From: Halomonas llamarensis
GTDB taxonomy: Bacteria > Pseudomonadota > Gammaproteobacteria > Pseudomonadales > Halomonadaceae
Length of the DNA: 64,000 nucleotides
Reading direction: 5' to 3'
NCBI RefSeq assembly: GCF_023555005.1
Contig: NZ_JAMJPJ010000008.1
Coordinates: 1 to 64,000, forward strand
Shown here: in pieces, positions 42,205 through 49,849 of the stretch
Position numbering within the stretch: position 1 is the first letter of the stretch
How the letters are laid out: each line of letters begins with the position of its first letter
Notes under the pieces: model-generated
Database searches by the model: none
Seen by the model: only the letters and a program-made list of their open reading frames with translations
What the model was told of the DNA's origin: nothing
Translations under genes and position numbers: made by a program

Positions 42205-43182
42205 TCAGAGATTAACAGCCAGTAAGCTGTCTGACAGCGTGTACTGCGCGATGATGAAGGCGATATAGCACGCTGCCATTATGCCGCCTGTTATGCGTCC
42301 GATCTTGCCCACAAAGAGCAGGAAGGCCGCAAAGACGAGGGTCACAAGGACGACCGCGTAGATGTCGAAGGATGTAAAACGTGGATCAATCAACAAAGGC
42401 TTGGCGACGGCAGAAAGCGCCAGGACCGACAGAATATTGAAGATGTTGCTGCCAATGATACCGCCTACGATCATGTCGTTTTGGCCCTTGCGAGCGGCAG
42501 CTACACAGGCGGTCAGCTCAGGCAGCGAGGTGCCAAAGGCAATAAGGGTCATACCGATCACGGCTTCGGGCACGCCGAGTGCAACACCGCCAGCAACCGC
42601 TCCCTGAACCAGAATCTCGGACCCGATCAGCAGGGTTAAGATGCCGACAAGCAGCATAAGTCCTGGAAAGCGGCTACCGGTATCGTGCTCTTCCACTTCG
42701 TCTACGTCGAGCTTGCTAGCCTTGTACTGGTAGAACACGTAGCCAGCAAGCGCGATGACCATCACCAGACCTCCCCAGGCTGGCAGGATACCGGCGACTA
42801 CCGCCGCCACCATACCGGCCGTGGCAGCCAGCATGACGACCGTGTCTAGAGCCACGTCGGCGCGGCTGAAGACAACAGGTGCAATCAGGGCTGACACCGC
42901 AATCACCATGAAGACGTTGGCAATGTTTGAGCCAATCACGTTGCCGACCGAAATGCCGGGAAAACCAGACAGGTTGGCGTTGACAGAGGTGAAAAGTTCC
43001 GGCGCAGAGGTGCCAAACGCCAGGACGGTGGCGGCAATGAAAAGCTTTGATAATCCTGACCGTCCGGCGACCGTCACGGCGTTATCGACCGTCCAATCTC
43101 CTCCCTTGATCAGCAGCCAAACGCCAAACGCAATTGCGCCGAATGCAATCAGGGAAAGTTGGTAAGTGCTGAGTTCGTGCAT
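42205..43182 (-). CDS. Calcium/sodium antiporter (CaCA family, YrbG-like)
   Basis: A 325-residue inner-membrane protein with about ten helices in two inverted repeats. The alpha-repeats are visible as VLAFGTSAPELFTSVNANL with GNVIGSNIANVF, and IAFGTSLPELTACVAAARKG with GGIIGSNIFNILSV. The Glu in each GTSxPEL binds the cation. It exchanges Ca2+ (or another cation) for Na+ or H+. GGA lies six bases before the ATG. It is encoded just after TerB on the minus strand. TerD-type proteins bind Ca2+, so a calcium role in this cluster makes sense, though it is inferred. Confidence 0.9.
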   Translation of the reverse strand: MHELSTYQLSLIAFGAIAFGVWLLIKGGDWTVDNAVTVAGRSGLSKLFIAATVLAFGTSAPELFTSVNANLSGFPGISVGNVIGSNIANVFMVIAVSALIAPVVFSRADVALDTVVMLAATAGMVAAVVAGILPAWGGLVMVIALAGYVFYQYKASKLDVDEVEEHDTGSRFPGLMLLVGILTLLIGSEILVQGAVAGGVALGVPEAVIGMTLIAFGTSLPELTACVAAARKGQNDMIVGGIIGSNIFNILSVLALSAVAKPLLIDPRFTSFDIYAVVLVTLVFAAFLLFVGKIGRITGGIMAACYIAFIIAQYTLSDSLLAVNL

Positions 43183-43242
43183 GTTGGTTCCAGAAGAATA
43201 AAAAACGGCGAAAAGAGAGGACGGTTTTTGTCGTTGAAGGGG

Positions 43243-43695
43243 TTATAGATCGAACTCTTCAGGCTTGAGACCAAGCTCCTGTGCGATTTCTCGCACCACG
43301 GCTTTCTCGTCGTCATCGAAATCGCCATCGGCCGCACCAATGGCGCACACGACACGCACAATGACCCGGGCTTGATCTTCCTTGCCGCGTACCTTGCCGA
43401 CGGTCTGCAGGGCATTGGCCTTGCCGATTTCATGATCGAATTCGAAATCGCCAACGGCTTTGTTGAACACCTCAATCACCTGCCGAATGTCGAAATGCTT
43501 CAGCTCGTCCGAGCGCTCTAAAAACGCTGCCATCTTCTGCTTTTCCGAGGCATCGACGGTGCCGTCAGCCGCGGCGACGAGGGCGCAGCCAGAGACGATT
43601 GCTTCCATAAAGGTACGGTTTTTGAACTTCGCTACCTCAGCTGTCAGGTTTTCACGTGCCTTAGTAACGTTTTCTTTTAGCCAATTAAGTGCCAT
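43243..43695 (-). CDS. terB: TerB-family protein
   Basis: A 150-residue helical protein of the same length as plasmid TerB (151). It starts MALNWLKENVTKARENLTAE and contains the TerB metal-site pairs CALVAAADGTVDASEKQKM and CAIGAADGDFDDDEKAVVR, each with acidic residues on a helix start. TerB interacts with TerC and TerD at the inner membrane in characterised systems. I use ATG 43695 with GGAGAA five bases upstream; a longer in-frame reading to 43761 has no site. It is transcribed toward the CaCA antiporter 60 bases downstream. Confidence 0.9.
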   Translation of the reverse strand: MALNWLKENVTKARENLTAEVAKFKNRTFMEAIVSGCALVAAADGTVDASEKQKMAAFLERSDELKHFDIRQVIEVFNKAVGDFEFDHEIGKANALQTVGKVRGKEDQARVIVRVVCAIGAADGDFDDDEKAVVREIAQELGLKPEEFDL

Positions 43696-43847
43696 CTTGC
43701 TTCTCCAGTCTGATAATGAACCATTTTGAAATTTAGCGGACTTGATCGGATAGCCTATCAAGCGCCTTTGAGGTCCGCGAGGCGGATACGTTGCACAGCT
43801 TGTGGCGAATGGTCATTGATGCTACGACAATGTCGTATGGGTGTATT

Positions 43848-44501
43848 TTACGATGGTCCTTTGTCATCCTCGTGCCCGGAGCTGCCATTGTCCGACAGGA
43901 ATTCATCGCGAATGCGTTGGCTGTCATCGTTGTTGCGGCTGGTAATGCGTGCCTGCTCTGCTTGAATTTCTCGTTCGGCGCGGTCTGCCTCGCGACGGGC
44001 ATGCAGTTGCCGGGCAGCGCGACGAACCCGCCAGGCGACATAGGCACCCCCCAACGCCAGCAAGGTTAGGACAACGATATTGAACAGCGGAAAGTGACGG
44101 TAGCCCGGCTCGACTTGCCAGGCCTTCACTGCGTTCGGAAACATCGAGAAGATTGGAACACGCCAGCCGTAATGCCGAACGGCCACTAAGTTATTTTCGT
44201 CCTGTGAAATCGAGCGGGCACGAGTGTGCAGGTCGGAGCTATCGAACTTTCCGTACAAAATTGCATCTTCGTTGCGGTAATTGCGCGGATCACCTTCCTG
44301 GTTTTCTGCCAGGATAAAGTACACGTCCATAGTGCTGACAGAGCTACCGGATTCACTGTTCTCGTTGTTATTCTGGGTATCTACCCGCTTAACATCGGTA
44401 CCGATCAGGCGCACGACATCAACCTGCGGTAGGGCATAGTATAAAGCGGCGCCGACTGCGATCAAAGCCGCGCCAACCAGGGCATATCCAAGGCGTTTCA
44501 T
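43848..44501 (-). CDS. DUF1523-like membrane protein
   Basis: A 217-residue protein with a membrane helix at 5-25, a soluble periplasmic part, a second helix at about 142-162 and a charged cytoplasmic coiled coil. The segments YALPQVDVVRLIGTDVKRVD, YRNEDAILYGKFDSSDL and VRHYGWRVPIFSMFPNAV match the DUF1523 family as I remember it. No function is known. It has AAGGA eight bases upstream. It lies beside terB, with about 150 bases between, and may belong to the same stress cluster. Confidence 0.75.
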   Translation of the reverse strand: MKRLGYALVGAALIAVGAALYYALPQVDVVRLIGTDVKRVDTQNNNENSESGSSVSTMDVYFILAENQEGDPRNYRNEDAILYGKFDSSDLHTRARSISQDENNLVAVRHYGWRVPIFSMFPNAVKAWQVEPGYRHFPLFNIVVLTLLALGGAYVAWRVRRAARQLHARREADRAEREIQAEQARITSRNNDDSQRIRDEFLSDNGSSGHEDDKGPS

Positions 44502-44981
44502 TGATCATTTTCCTTAGGGTTAAGGTTTCGTAGCGACATGTTCTGTTGCTGATACACTCTGCATCTACACTATCAGTGCCTACCCGGCGCTATGTCTATT
44601 TGGCTTGGTGGCAAGGCTTTAGCAGGTTTCTATTGAAGATCACAGAAATGGACATTGCATTGTCTGATGATAAATGTAATCGCATTTGAGCTATCGGTGA
44701 TAATGACATTCGTGAGCGTCTTCGGCAACTTTGCTTCGATACCGAAGTAGCAGGCCCTAGCAGGGGTGATCTCTAGGCTGCCTGAGGCAAAACGCTGGCT
44801 CGACGAGAGCGCCTAGCCGAATAGGCAGCGGATACGAGGTGTTAAGGCGTGATGAGATGGCCATCGCCATTTCAGAAAATTCCCATTGCCACCAAGCGGC
44901 CACCCCTGCATATTACCCGACAGCCAAAGCATAGCGTTCTCATTGCGAATGCAGGACTTATTAACCAATCACGAGGTACCT
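44502..44981. other. Intergenic region between the DUF1523 and YbjQ-like genes
   Basis: 480 bases between two divergent genes. Reading in six frames gives only short stretches without ribosome sites or family resemblance. No terminator, tRNA or operator stands out. It presumably holds two promoters. Confidence 0.4.
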
Positions 44982-45323
44982 ATGTCGCAGCAAGTTGTCC
45001 TTACTACCTCGTCACATCTTGAAGGCTATCGAGTCATCGAGCATGTCGACATTGTTTCGTCTGAGTGTGTATTCGGCATGAACGTGCTCAAGGATATGTT
45101 CGCGGGCTTTCGCGATTTCTTTGGCGGCCGCAATAAATCATCTCAGAACGCATTGCGTGATGCGCGTATTGCTTGCCTTGATGAATTGCGTACAGAGGCA
45201 GCTCAAATGGGCGCCAACGCTGTGATTGGCATTGATCTTGATTACAGCGAGATTTCAGGCGGCGGCAAGTCGATGCTGTTCTTGGTTGCTACAGGTACGG
45301 CGGTGAAGGTGAGGAGAGCGTAA
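44982..45323 (+). CDS. YbjQ-family protein
   Basis: A 113-residue protein of the YbjQ/PF01906 family, which forms a compact homo-oligomer. It contains VSSECVFGMNVLKDMFAGFR, ARIACLDELRTEAAQMGANAV and IGIDLDYSEI, the normal family pattern with MG-ANAVIG-D-DY. The family is called heavy-metal-binding from its name in databases, but there is no firm biochemical role. The ATG at 44982 has ACGAGG five bases upstream; a longer in-frame reading from 44886 lacks a site. It is the last gene before the zinc block. Confidence 0.87.
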   Translation: MSQQVVLTTSSHLEGYRVIEHVDIVSSECVFGMNVLKDMFAGFRDFFGGRNKSSQNALRDARIACLDELRTEAAQMGANAVIGIDLDYSEISGGGKSMLFLVATGTAVKVRRA

Positions 45324-45656
45324 TTGAACCGATGACGGTTCGTTGGGGGCTTGTAGATGACGGGAACAAGTTGTCAACGGTACCAGCGCGATTGGAAGTC
45401 CTGCTCGACGGAAGCGTCAATATAAAAACTGCGTCACTATTCAAGTGGCTGCACGAGAGGTTCGCCAACCCGTAGTTCTTATCTGGAATAGTAGCGCCAT
45501 TCAATTTGTAAACGCACTGTAGCTAATTCGTCGGCGCAAGTTGCTTCATAGGGGTAGCTAAATGTTATGTTATAATGTAACAATAATAGAATTGATGATA
45601 TTGATGTGCATCTGAACCCCCAACTACCGCTCGCTTATGCCCACCGTGGAGACGCC
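45324..45656. other. Intergenic region upstream of the zinc block
   Basis: 333 bases between the ybjQ-like gene and cysS. The only structured element I can see is the Zur-like palindrome at 45568-45582, about 75 bases before the cysS start, inside an AT-rich stretch. No coding segment is supported. The cysS-containing operon promoter should lie here. Confidence 0.6.
45568..45582. promoter_or_regulatory. Candidate Zur operator upstream of the cysS operon
   Basis: TGTTATA-A-TGTAACA is a 7-1-7 palindrome with a single mismatch. It agrees closely with the gammaproteobacterial Zur box (TGTTATAnTATAACA). It precedes a block of zinc-starvation genes, which makes zinc-loaded Zur repression likely. 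A binding test has not been done; this is a by-eye match. Confidence 0.72.
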
Positions 45657-47093
45657 ATGACAGCGACGATTCGCCTCTATAACACGCTGACGCGCGCTAA
45701 AGAACCGCTCCGCACCGAACGCCCCGACCGGGTGACCCTGTATGTCTGTGGCCCCACGGTATATAACTTTGCGCATATTGGTAACGCCCGCCCGGCGGTG
45801 ATTTTTGACGTGCTGGCGCGCTTGTTAAGGTATGACTACCCCGAGGTCGTCTACGCGCGCAATTTTACCGACGTGGATGACAAGATTAATGCCGCGGCGG
45901 CAGACGCTGGCGTGCCGATTGGTGCGATCACCGAGCGCTATATTGAGGCCTACCACCAGGATATGCAGGCGCTGGACGTACTGCCACCGGATATAGAGCC
46001 CCGGGTGACCGGGCATATCCCTGACATTATCCAACTGATCGGCACATTAATCACCCGCGGTCATGCCTATGTAGCCCAGGGCCATGTGCTGTTTGATGTG
46101 GCCTCTTACCCCGAGTATGGGGCGCTGTCGGGTCGCCGTCCTGATGACATGCTGGTCGGCGCCCGGGTCGAAGTTGCCCCCTACAAGCGTAGCCCCCTCG
46201 ATTTCGTGCTCTGGAAGCCTTCAACACCAGAAATGCCCGGCTGGCGGAGCCCTTGGGGCCGCGGGCGACCCGGCTGGCACGTGGAGTGCACGGCGATGAT
46301 CGGCCAGCACCTGGGGCATACCCTCGATATTCACGGCGGCGGCCAGGATCTGATCTTTCCTCACCACGAGAACGAAATTGCCCAGGGCACCTGCGCCCAC
46401 GGCGCGCTTTACTGCCATACCTGGGTGCACAACAGCTTTATCACCGTCGAGGGGCAGAAAATGTCCAAGTCCATTGGCAACGTACTGCTGGTACGCGATC
46501 TGCTCAGCCAGGCGCCCGGTGAAGCGGTTCGCTTTGCACTGCTGGCGACCCACTACCGCCACCCGCTGGACTGGAATGCCCAGCGGTTGGCCCAGGCGCG
46601 GCAAACCCTGGCGCGCTGGTACCGCCGCCTAGCCGCTGTCACTGGGGATGAGCAGGCTGAAGGAGAACAGAATGCGTGGAAGAGCGTAGCGCCGGATGTC
46701 GAGGTGCTGGAAGCCCTGCGCGATGACCTCAATGTGCCCCGCGTCATCAGCCGCCTGCACGCGCTATCAAGCGCGATTAGCGATGCTACCAATAAAGAAA
46801 ATGCACGCTTAGCCGCCCAACGGCTGCGTGCCTCTGCCGCGTTGGTCGGCTTATTACAGCAACCGGCAGCAAGCGCCTTAAACGCCCTGCGGGAACTGCC
46901 AGATCAAGCCTCGCCACAGCGGCTGCCCGCCAGCCGGGTTGAGGCATTGATAGCAGAACGCCATCAGGCCCGCCAGCAGCGCGATTTTGTCCAGGCAGAT
47001 GCCCTGCGCCAAACGCTTGAAATGGCCGGTGTGGTGATAAATGACACTCCACAAGGCACTCAGTGGCAGTTCGCCGACGCGGTGACGGTATGA
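45657..47093 (+). CDS. cysS: Cysteinyl-tRNA synthetase, probable zinc-starvation copy
   Basis: A 478-residue class I synthetase charging tRNA-Cys. It has YVCGPTVYNFAHIGNARP (first zinc Cys31 and the HIGH-like motif), RPGWHVECTAM (Cys211), DLIFPHHENE (His236, Glu240) and the KMSKS loop in GQKMSKSIGN. All four zinc ligands of the E. coli enzyme are thus kept. It is likely a second copy, because it leads a block of duplicated zinc-enzyme genes behind a Zur-like site, but the main cysS is outside the window. The ATG at 45657 has GGAGA five bases upstream; 17 extra in-frame codons are unlikely. Confidence 0.9.
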   Translation: MTATIRLYNTLTRAKEPLRTERPDRVTLYVCGPTVYNFAHIGNARPAVIFDVLARLLRYDYPEVVYARNFTDVDDKINAAAADAGVPIGAITERYIEAYHQDMQALDVLPPDIEPRVTGHIPDIIQLIGTLITRGHAYVAQGHVLFDVASYPEYGALSGRRPDDMLVGARVEVAPYKRSPLDFVLWKPSTPEMPGWRSPWGRGRPGWHVECTAMIGQHLGHTLDIHGGGQDLIFPHHENEIAQGTCAHGALYCHTWVHNSFITVEGQKMSKSIGNVLLVRDLLSQAPGEAVRFALLATHYRHPLDWNAQRLAQARQTLARWYRRLAAVTGDEQAEGEQNAWKSVAPDVEVLEALRDDLNVPRVISRLHALSSAISDATNKENARLAAQRLRASAALVGLLQQPAASALNALRELPDQASPQRLPASRVEALIAERHQARQQRDFVQADALRQTLEMAGVVINDTPQGTQWQFADAVTV

Positions 47094-47108
47094 AGAGGGA
47101 GGCGCGAA

Positions 47109-48230
47109 ATGCAACGCTATGATGTGATTATCGTCGGGGCGGGCCCGGCCGGGGTAGGTTTAGCTACCATGTTAGCAAAACTGCCCGATCTCGATTATGT
47201 ACTGCTGGAAGGCGGGCGTATTGGTGAATCGCTGCGCCGCTGGCCCGCGCAAACGCGTTTTATCACCCCCTCGTTTTACAGCAACCCCTTCGGCCTGGCC
47301 GATCTCAATGCCGTGGATGCACTCAGTTCGCCCGCACTCTATTGCGGTGTAGAACACCCCAGCGGCGCCCAGTACGCCGACTACTTAAACTTTATTGCCC
47401 AGCAGCACGAGCTACCCATCCGTGAAGGCTGGCAAGTTCAGCAGGTAGCGCCTGCGGCGGACGGCGGCTTTTTTGTCAGTGGCGAACAGGGCGAGCTGCA
47501 CACGCGCTTTCTGGTATGGGCCACCGGGGAGTATCAGTTTCCTGAACTGGCGCCATTCCCCGGGGCCAGTTGGTGTCCCCATTATGCCGAAGTGGAAAAC
47601 TGGGCAGACTTCAGCGCCCCCCGCTATACGGTGATCGGCGGCTACGAAAGTGGCGTCGATGCAGCGGTCAACCTGGTGCAGCTGGGGCGCTCGGTGCGCC
47701 TGCTGGCGCGCAAATCCTCCTGGGATCCCAGCAGCCCCCACGACCCCAGCCTGTCGCTGTCGCCCTACACCCGGGGTCGCCTGGAAGCGGCGGTCAACAC
47801 CGGGCGGCTGGAGATTGTCTTCGGCGCGGATATTGTCGAAGTCACCGCCAATGCGGCCAGCGGCTTTCGCATCCACGCCGCCGATGGCCGCCAATGGACC
47901 TGCGAACAGCCGCCGATTCTGGGCACCGGCTTTCTCAGCGGCGGCGGCGCCACCCAGATTGATGAATGGTGGGAGTGGGATGCGAAGGGGCAGGTAATAC
48001 TCACCGAGCTGGACGAATCCACCCTAACGCCAGGGCTGTTTTTAGTCGGCCCTCAGGTGCGTCACGACCCGCAAATCTACTGCTTTATTTACAAGTTTCG
48101 TCAGCGCTTCAGCATGATCGCTACCTGTTTGGCCGAGCGCTTGGACATTGATGCCTGGGTACTGGAAGAGGATAACCAAGTGTGGGGCGCGTTCGGTAAC
48201 CAGGAGTGCTGTGAGGATTGCCAATGCTGA
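47109..48230 (+). CDS. FAD/NAD(P)-binding oxidoreductase with Cys-rich C-terminal tail
   Basis: A 373-residue flavoprotein related to thioredoxin reductase and flavin monooxygenases. The FAD loop is VIIVGAGPAGVGLATML, the second nucleotide loop is TVIGGYESGVDAAVNLVQLG, and a late motif reads PGLFLVGPQVRH. The last eight residues are ECCEDCQC, with cysteines at 367, 368, 371 and 373, which could bind a metal or cycle as disulfides. There is no redox CxxC in the core. It begins 15 bases after cysS and overlaps the following transporter gene by seven bases. In a zinc-starvation block it might free or pass on metal; that is inference. Confidence 0.8.
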   Translation: MQRYDVIIVGAGPAGVGLATMLAKLPDLDYVLLEGGRIGESLRRWPAQTRFITPSFYSNPFGLADLNAVDALSSPALYCGVEHPSGAQYADYLNFIAQQHELPIREGWQVQQVAPAADGGFFVSGEQGELHTRFLVWATGEYQFPELAPFPGASWCPHYAEVENWADFSAPRYTVIGGYESGVDAAVNLVQLGRSVRLLARKSSWDPSSPHDPSLSLSPYTRGRLEAAVNTGRLEIVFGADIVEVTANAASGFRIHAADGRQWTCEQPPILGTGFLSGGGATQIDEWWEWDAKGQVILTELDESTLTPGLFLVGPQVRHDPQIYCFIYKFRQRFSMIATCLAERLDIDAWVLEEDNQVWGAFGNQECCEDCQC

Positions 48231-49240
48231 CCCTTAGCTCCCGCGACCGCTTACCCGCTGCCACGCTGACCTCCAGCTTGCTGGTGATGGCGATTATTAT
48301 CGGCGCGCTACTCGGCCACTTTGCCCCCGACCGTGGTCAGTGGCTGGGCGATAACGTCGATACCACGCTGCTCACCATGATTGGCCTGCTATTTTTCAGC
48401 GTACGCCTGGACGTGCTTGCCCAACAGGCGGGCAACCTACGTTTTATCGCCATTGCCGTGGTGGCTAACTTCATTTTCGTGCCCCTGATTGGTTATGGCG
48501 TGGCGTCGCTATTTATGGCGGCGCACCCACTGCTGATGGTGGGGCTAGTGATCTACTTTGTGTCGCCCTGCACCGACTGGTTTCTGGGCTTTACCCGCCT
48601 GGCAGGAGGCAATGTCGCCTTAGGGATGGCGCTGATACCGATTAATATGGCGCTACAGCTGCTGCTTTACCCGTTCTATTTGCAGTGGTTTACCCCGCAT
48701 ACGGGCGCGATTGATCCCCAGTTAATCGCTACCACGCTGCTGCACTGGTTTTTGCTGCCAGCGATCGCCGCCCTAACGCTGCACTACACGCTACGCTTTA
48801 TGCTTGGCGAGCAACGTTTTGAACAGTGCCTAACCTTTGCAGACCGCGCCACCCCCTGGGTGATTGCCCTGCTGGTGTTGCAAATCTTCGCCGGTAATAT
48901 CGCCTCAATCCTCGCGCACCGCTATGTGTTTGCCTGGCTGCTGCTGTCGGTGTTTGTGTTCTTTGTGCTGACCTTCTTGCTTAGCGAAGCGCTCAGCCGC
49001 GGGTGCTGTCTGGACTACCCCGAACACGCGCTACTCACCATGACCATCGCCGCCCGTAATGCGCCGCTGATGCTGGCGGTGACCATGACGGTGCTGCCCG
49101 GCCAGCCGCTTATCTATGCCGCCCTGGTGATGGGTATGTTAGTGGAGTTTCCTCACTTGACGCTGCTAAGGCGCGTGCTAATAGTGCTCGAACGTCACCC
49201 TTATCCCTCCCGATGGCTCCACCGTCGTAATAGTGGTTAA
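48224..49240 (+). CDS. BASS/ACR3-like membrane transporter
   Basis: A 338-residue protein with about ten hydrophobic helices. It resembles the bile acid:sodium symporter and arsenite carrier (ACR3) superfamily: TMIGLLFFSVRLDVLAQQAG near helix 2, YFVSPCTDWFLGFTRLAGG with a conserved Pro-Cys after helix 4, and AARNAPLMLAVTMTVLPGQP late. The Cys in SPCTDW aligns with the arsenite-binding Cys of ACR3, but this subgroup has other substrates too. The ATG lies inside the end of the flavoprotein gene, with GAGGAT six bases upstream. The pair is therefore coupled and may handle one ligand. Confidence 0.8.
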   Translation: MLTLSSRDRLPAATLTSSLLVMAIIIGALLGHFAPDRGQWLGDNVDTTLLTMIGLLFFSVRLDVLAQQAGNLRFIAIAVVANFIFVPLIGYGVASLFMAAHPLLMVGLVIYFVSPCTDWFLGFTRLAGGNVALGMALIPINMALQLLLYPFYLQWFTPHTGAIDPQLIATTLLHWFLLPAIAALTLHYTLRFMLGEQRFEQCLTFADRATPWVIALLVLQIFAGNIASILAHRYVFAWLLLSVFVFFVLTFLLSEALSRGCCLDYPEHALLTMTIAARNAPLMLAVTMTVLPGQPLIYAALVMGMLVEFPHLTLLRRVLIVLERHPYPSRWLHRRNSG

Positions 49241-49285
49241 CCACGACGTCCTTATAATTGACGTCTATTTACCTAAAGGCCTTTT

Positions 49286-49846
49286 ATGATCAGAAAAAAT
49301 CCGCGTGGCGATTTGCCTAAAATTGCGCCCAGTGCCTTTGTTGATCCTACCGCCATTATTTGCGGCTTAGTGATCGTTGAAGAGAACGTCTTTATTGGCC
49401 CCTATGCCGTCATCCGGGCTGATGAAGTCGATGCCGATGGCCATATCGATCCCATCGTTATTGGTGCTCATTCTAATATTCAGGATGGCGTTGTTATGCA
49501 TTCAAAATCCGGCGCCAAAGTGACGATAGGCCAACATACGTCAATCGCTCACCGAGCAATCGTGCATGGCCCTTGCTCGGTAGGCAGTCATGTATTCATC
49601 GGTTTTAACAGTGTGTTGTTCAACTGCGCGATCGAAGATAGATGTGTGGTGCGCTATAACGCAGTGGTTGATGGCTGCCATCTTCCTGCTGGGTTTTATG
49701 TTCACTCTACTGAACGCATTGGCCCCGAAACCGATTTGGCGCTTTTACCACAAGTCTCAACCGAAGCCAGTGAGTTCTCTGAAAATGTTGCCCGCACTAA
49801 CAATGATTTGGTGCGCGGCTATAAGGCAATCCATAACGAGTTCTAA
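49286..49846 (+). CDS. Gamma-class carbonic anhydrase family protein
   Basis: A 186-residue left-handed beta-helix protein with hexapeptide repeats. The three metal-binding histidines lie in GVVMHSKSG and SIAHRAIVHGPC, matching the gamma-carbonic anhydrase pattern. It keeps RADEVDADGHIDPIVIG after the first strand, similar to Cam of Methanosarcina, but lacks the longer proton-shuttle loop. Gamma-class enzymes work with iron or cobalt as well as zinc, which explains their use under zinc starvation; a Zur-regulated copy is known in Pseudomonas. It lies three bases before the thrS-hisI fusion. Base composition is lower in GC than the preceding genes. Confidence 0.85.
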   Translation: MIRKNPRGDLPKIAPSAFVDPTAIICGLVIVEENVFIGPYAVIRADEVDADGHIDPIVIGAHSNIQDGVVMHSKSGAKVTIGQHTSIAHRAIVHGPCSVGSHVFIGFNSVLFNCAIEDRCVVRYNAVVDGCHLPAGFYVHSTERIGPETDLALLPQVSTEASEFSENVARTNNDLVRGYKAIHNEF

Positions 49847-49849
49847 ACG

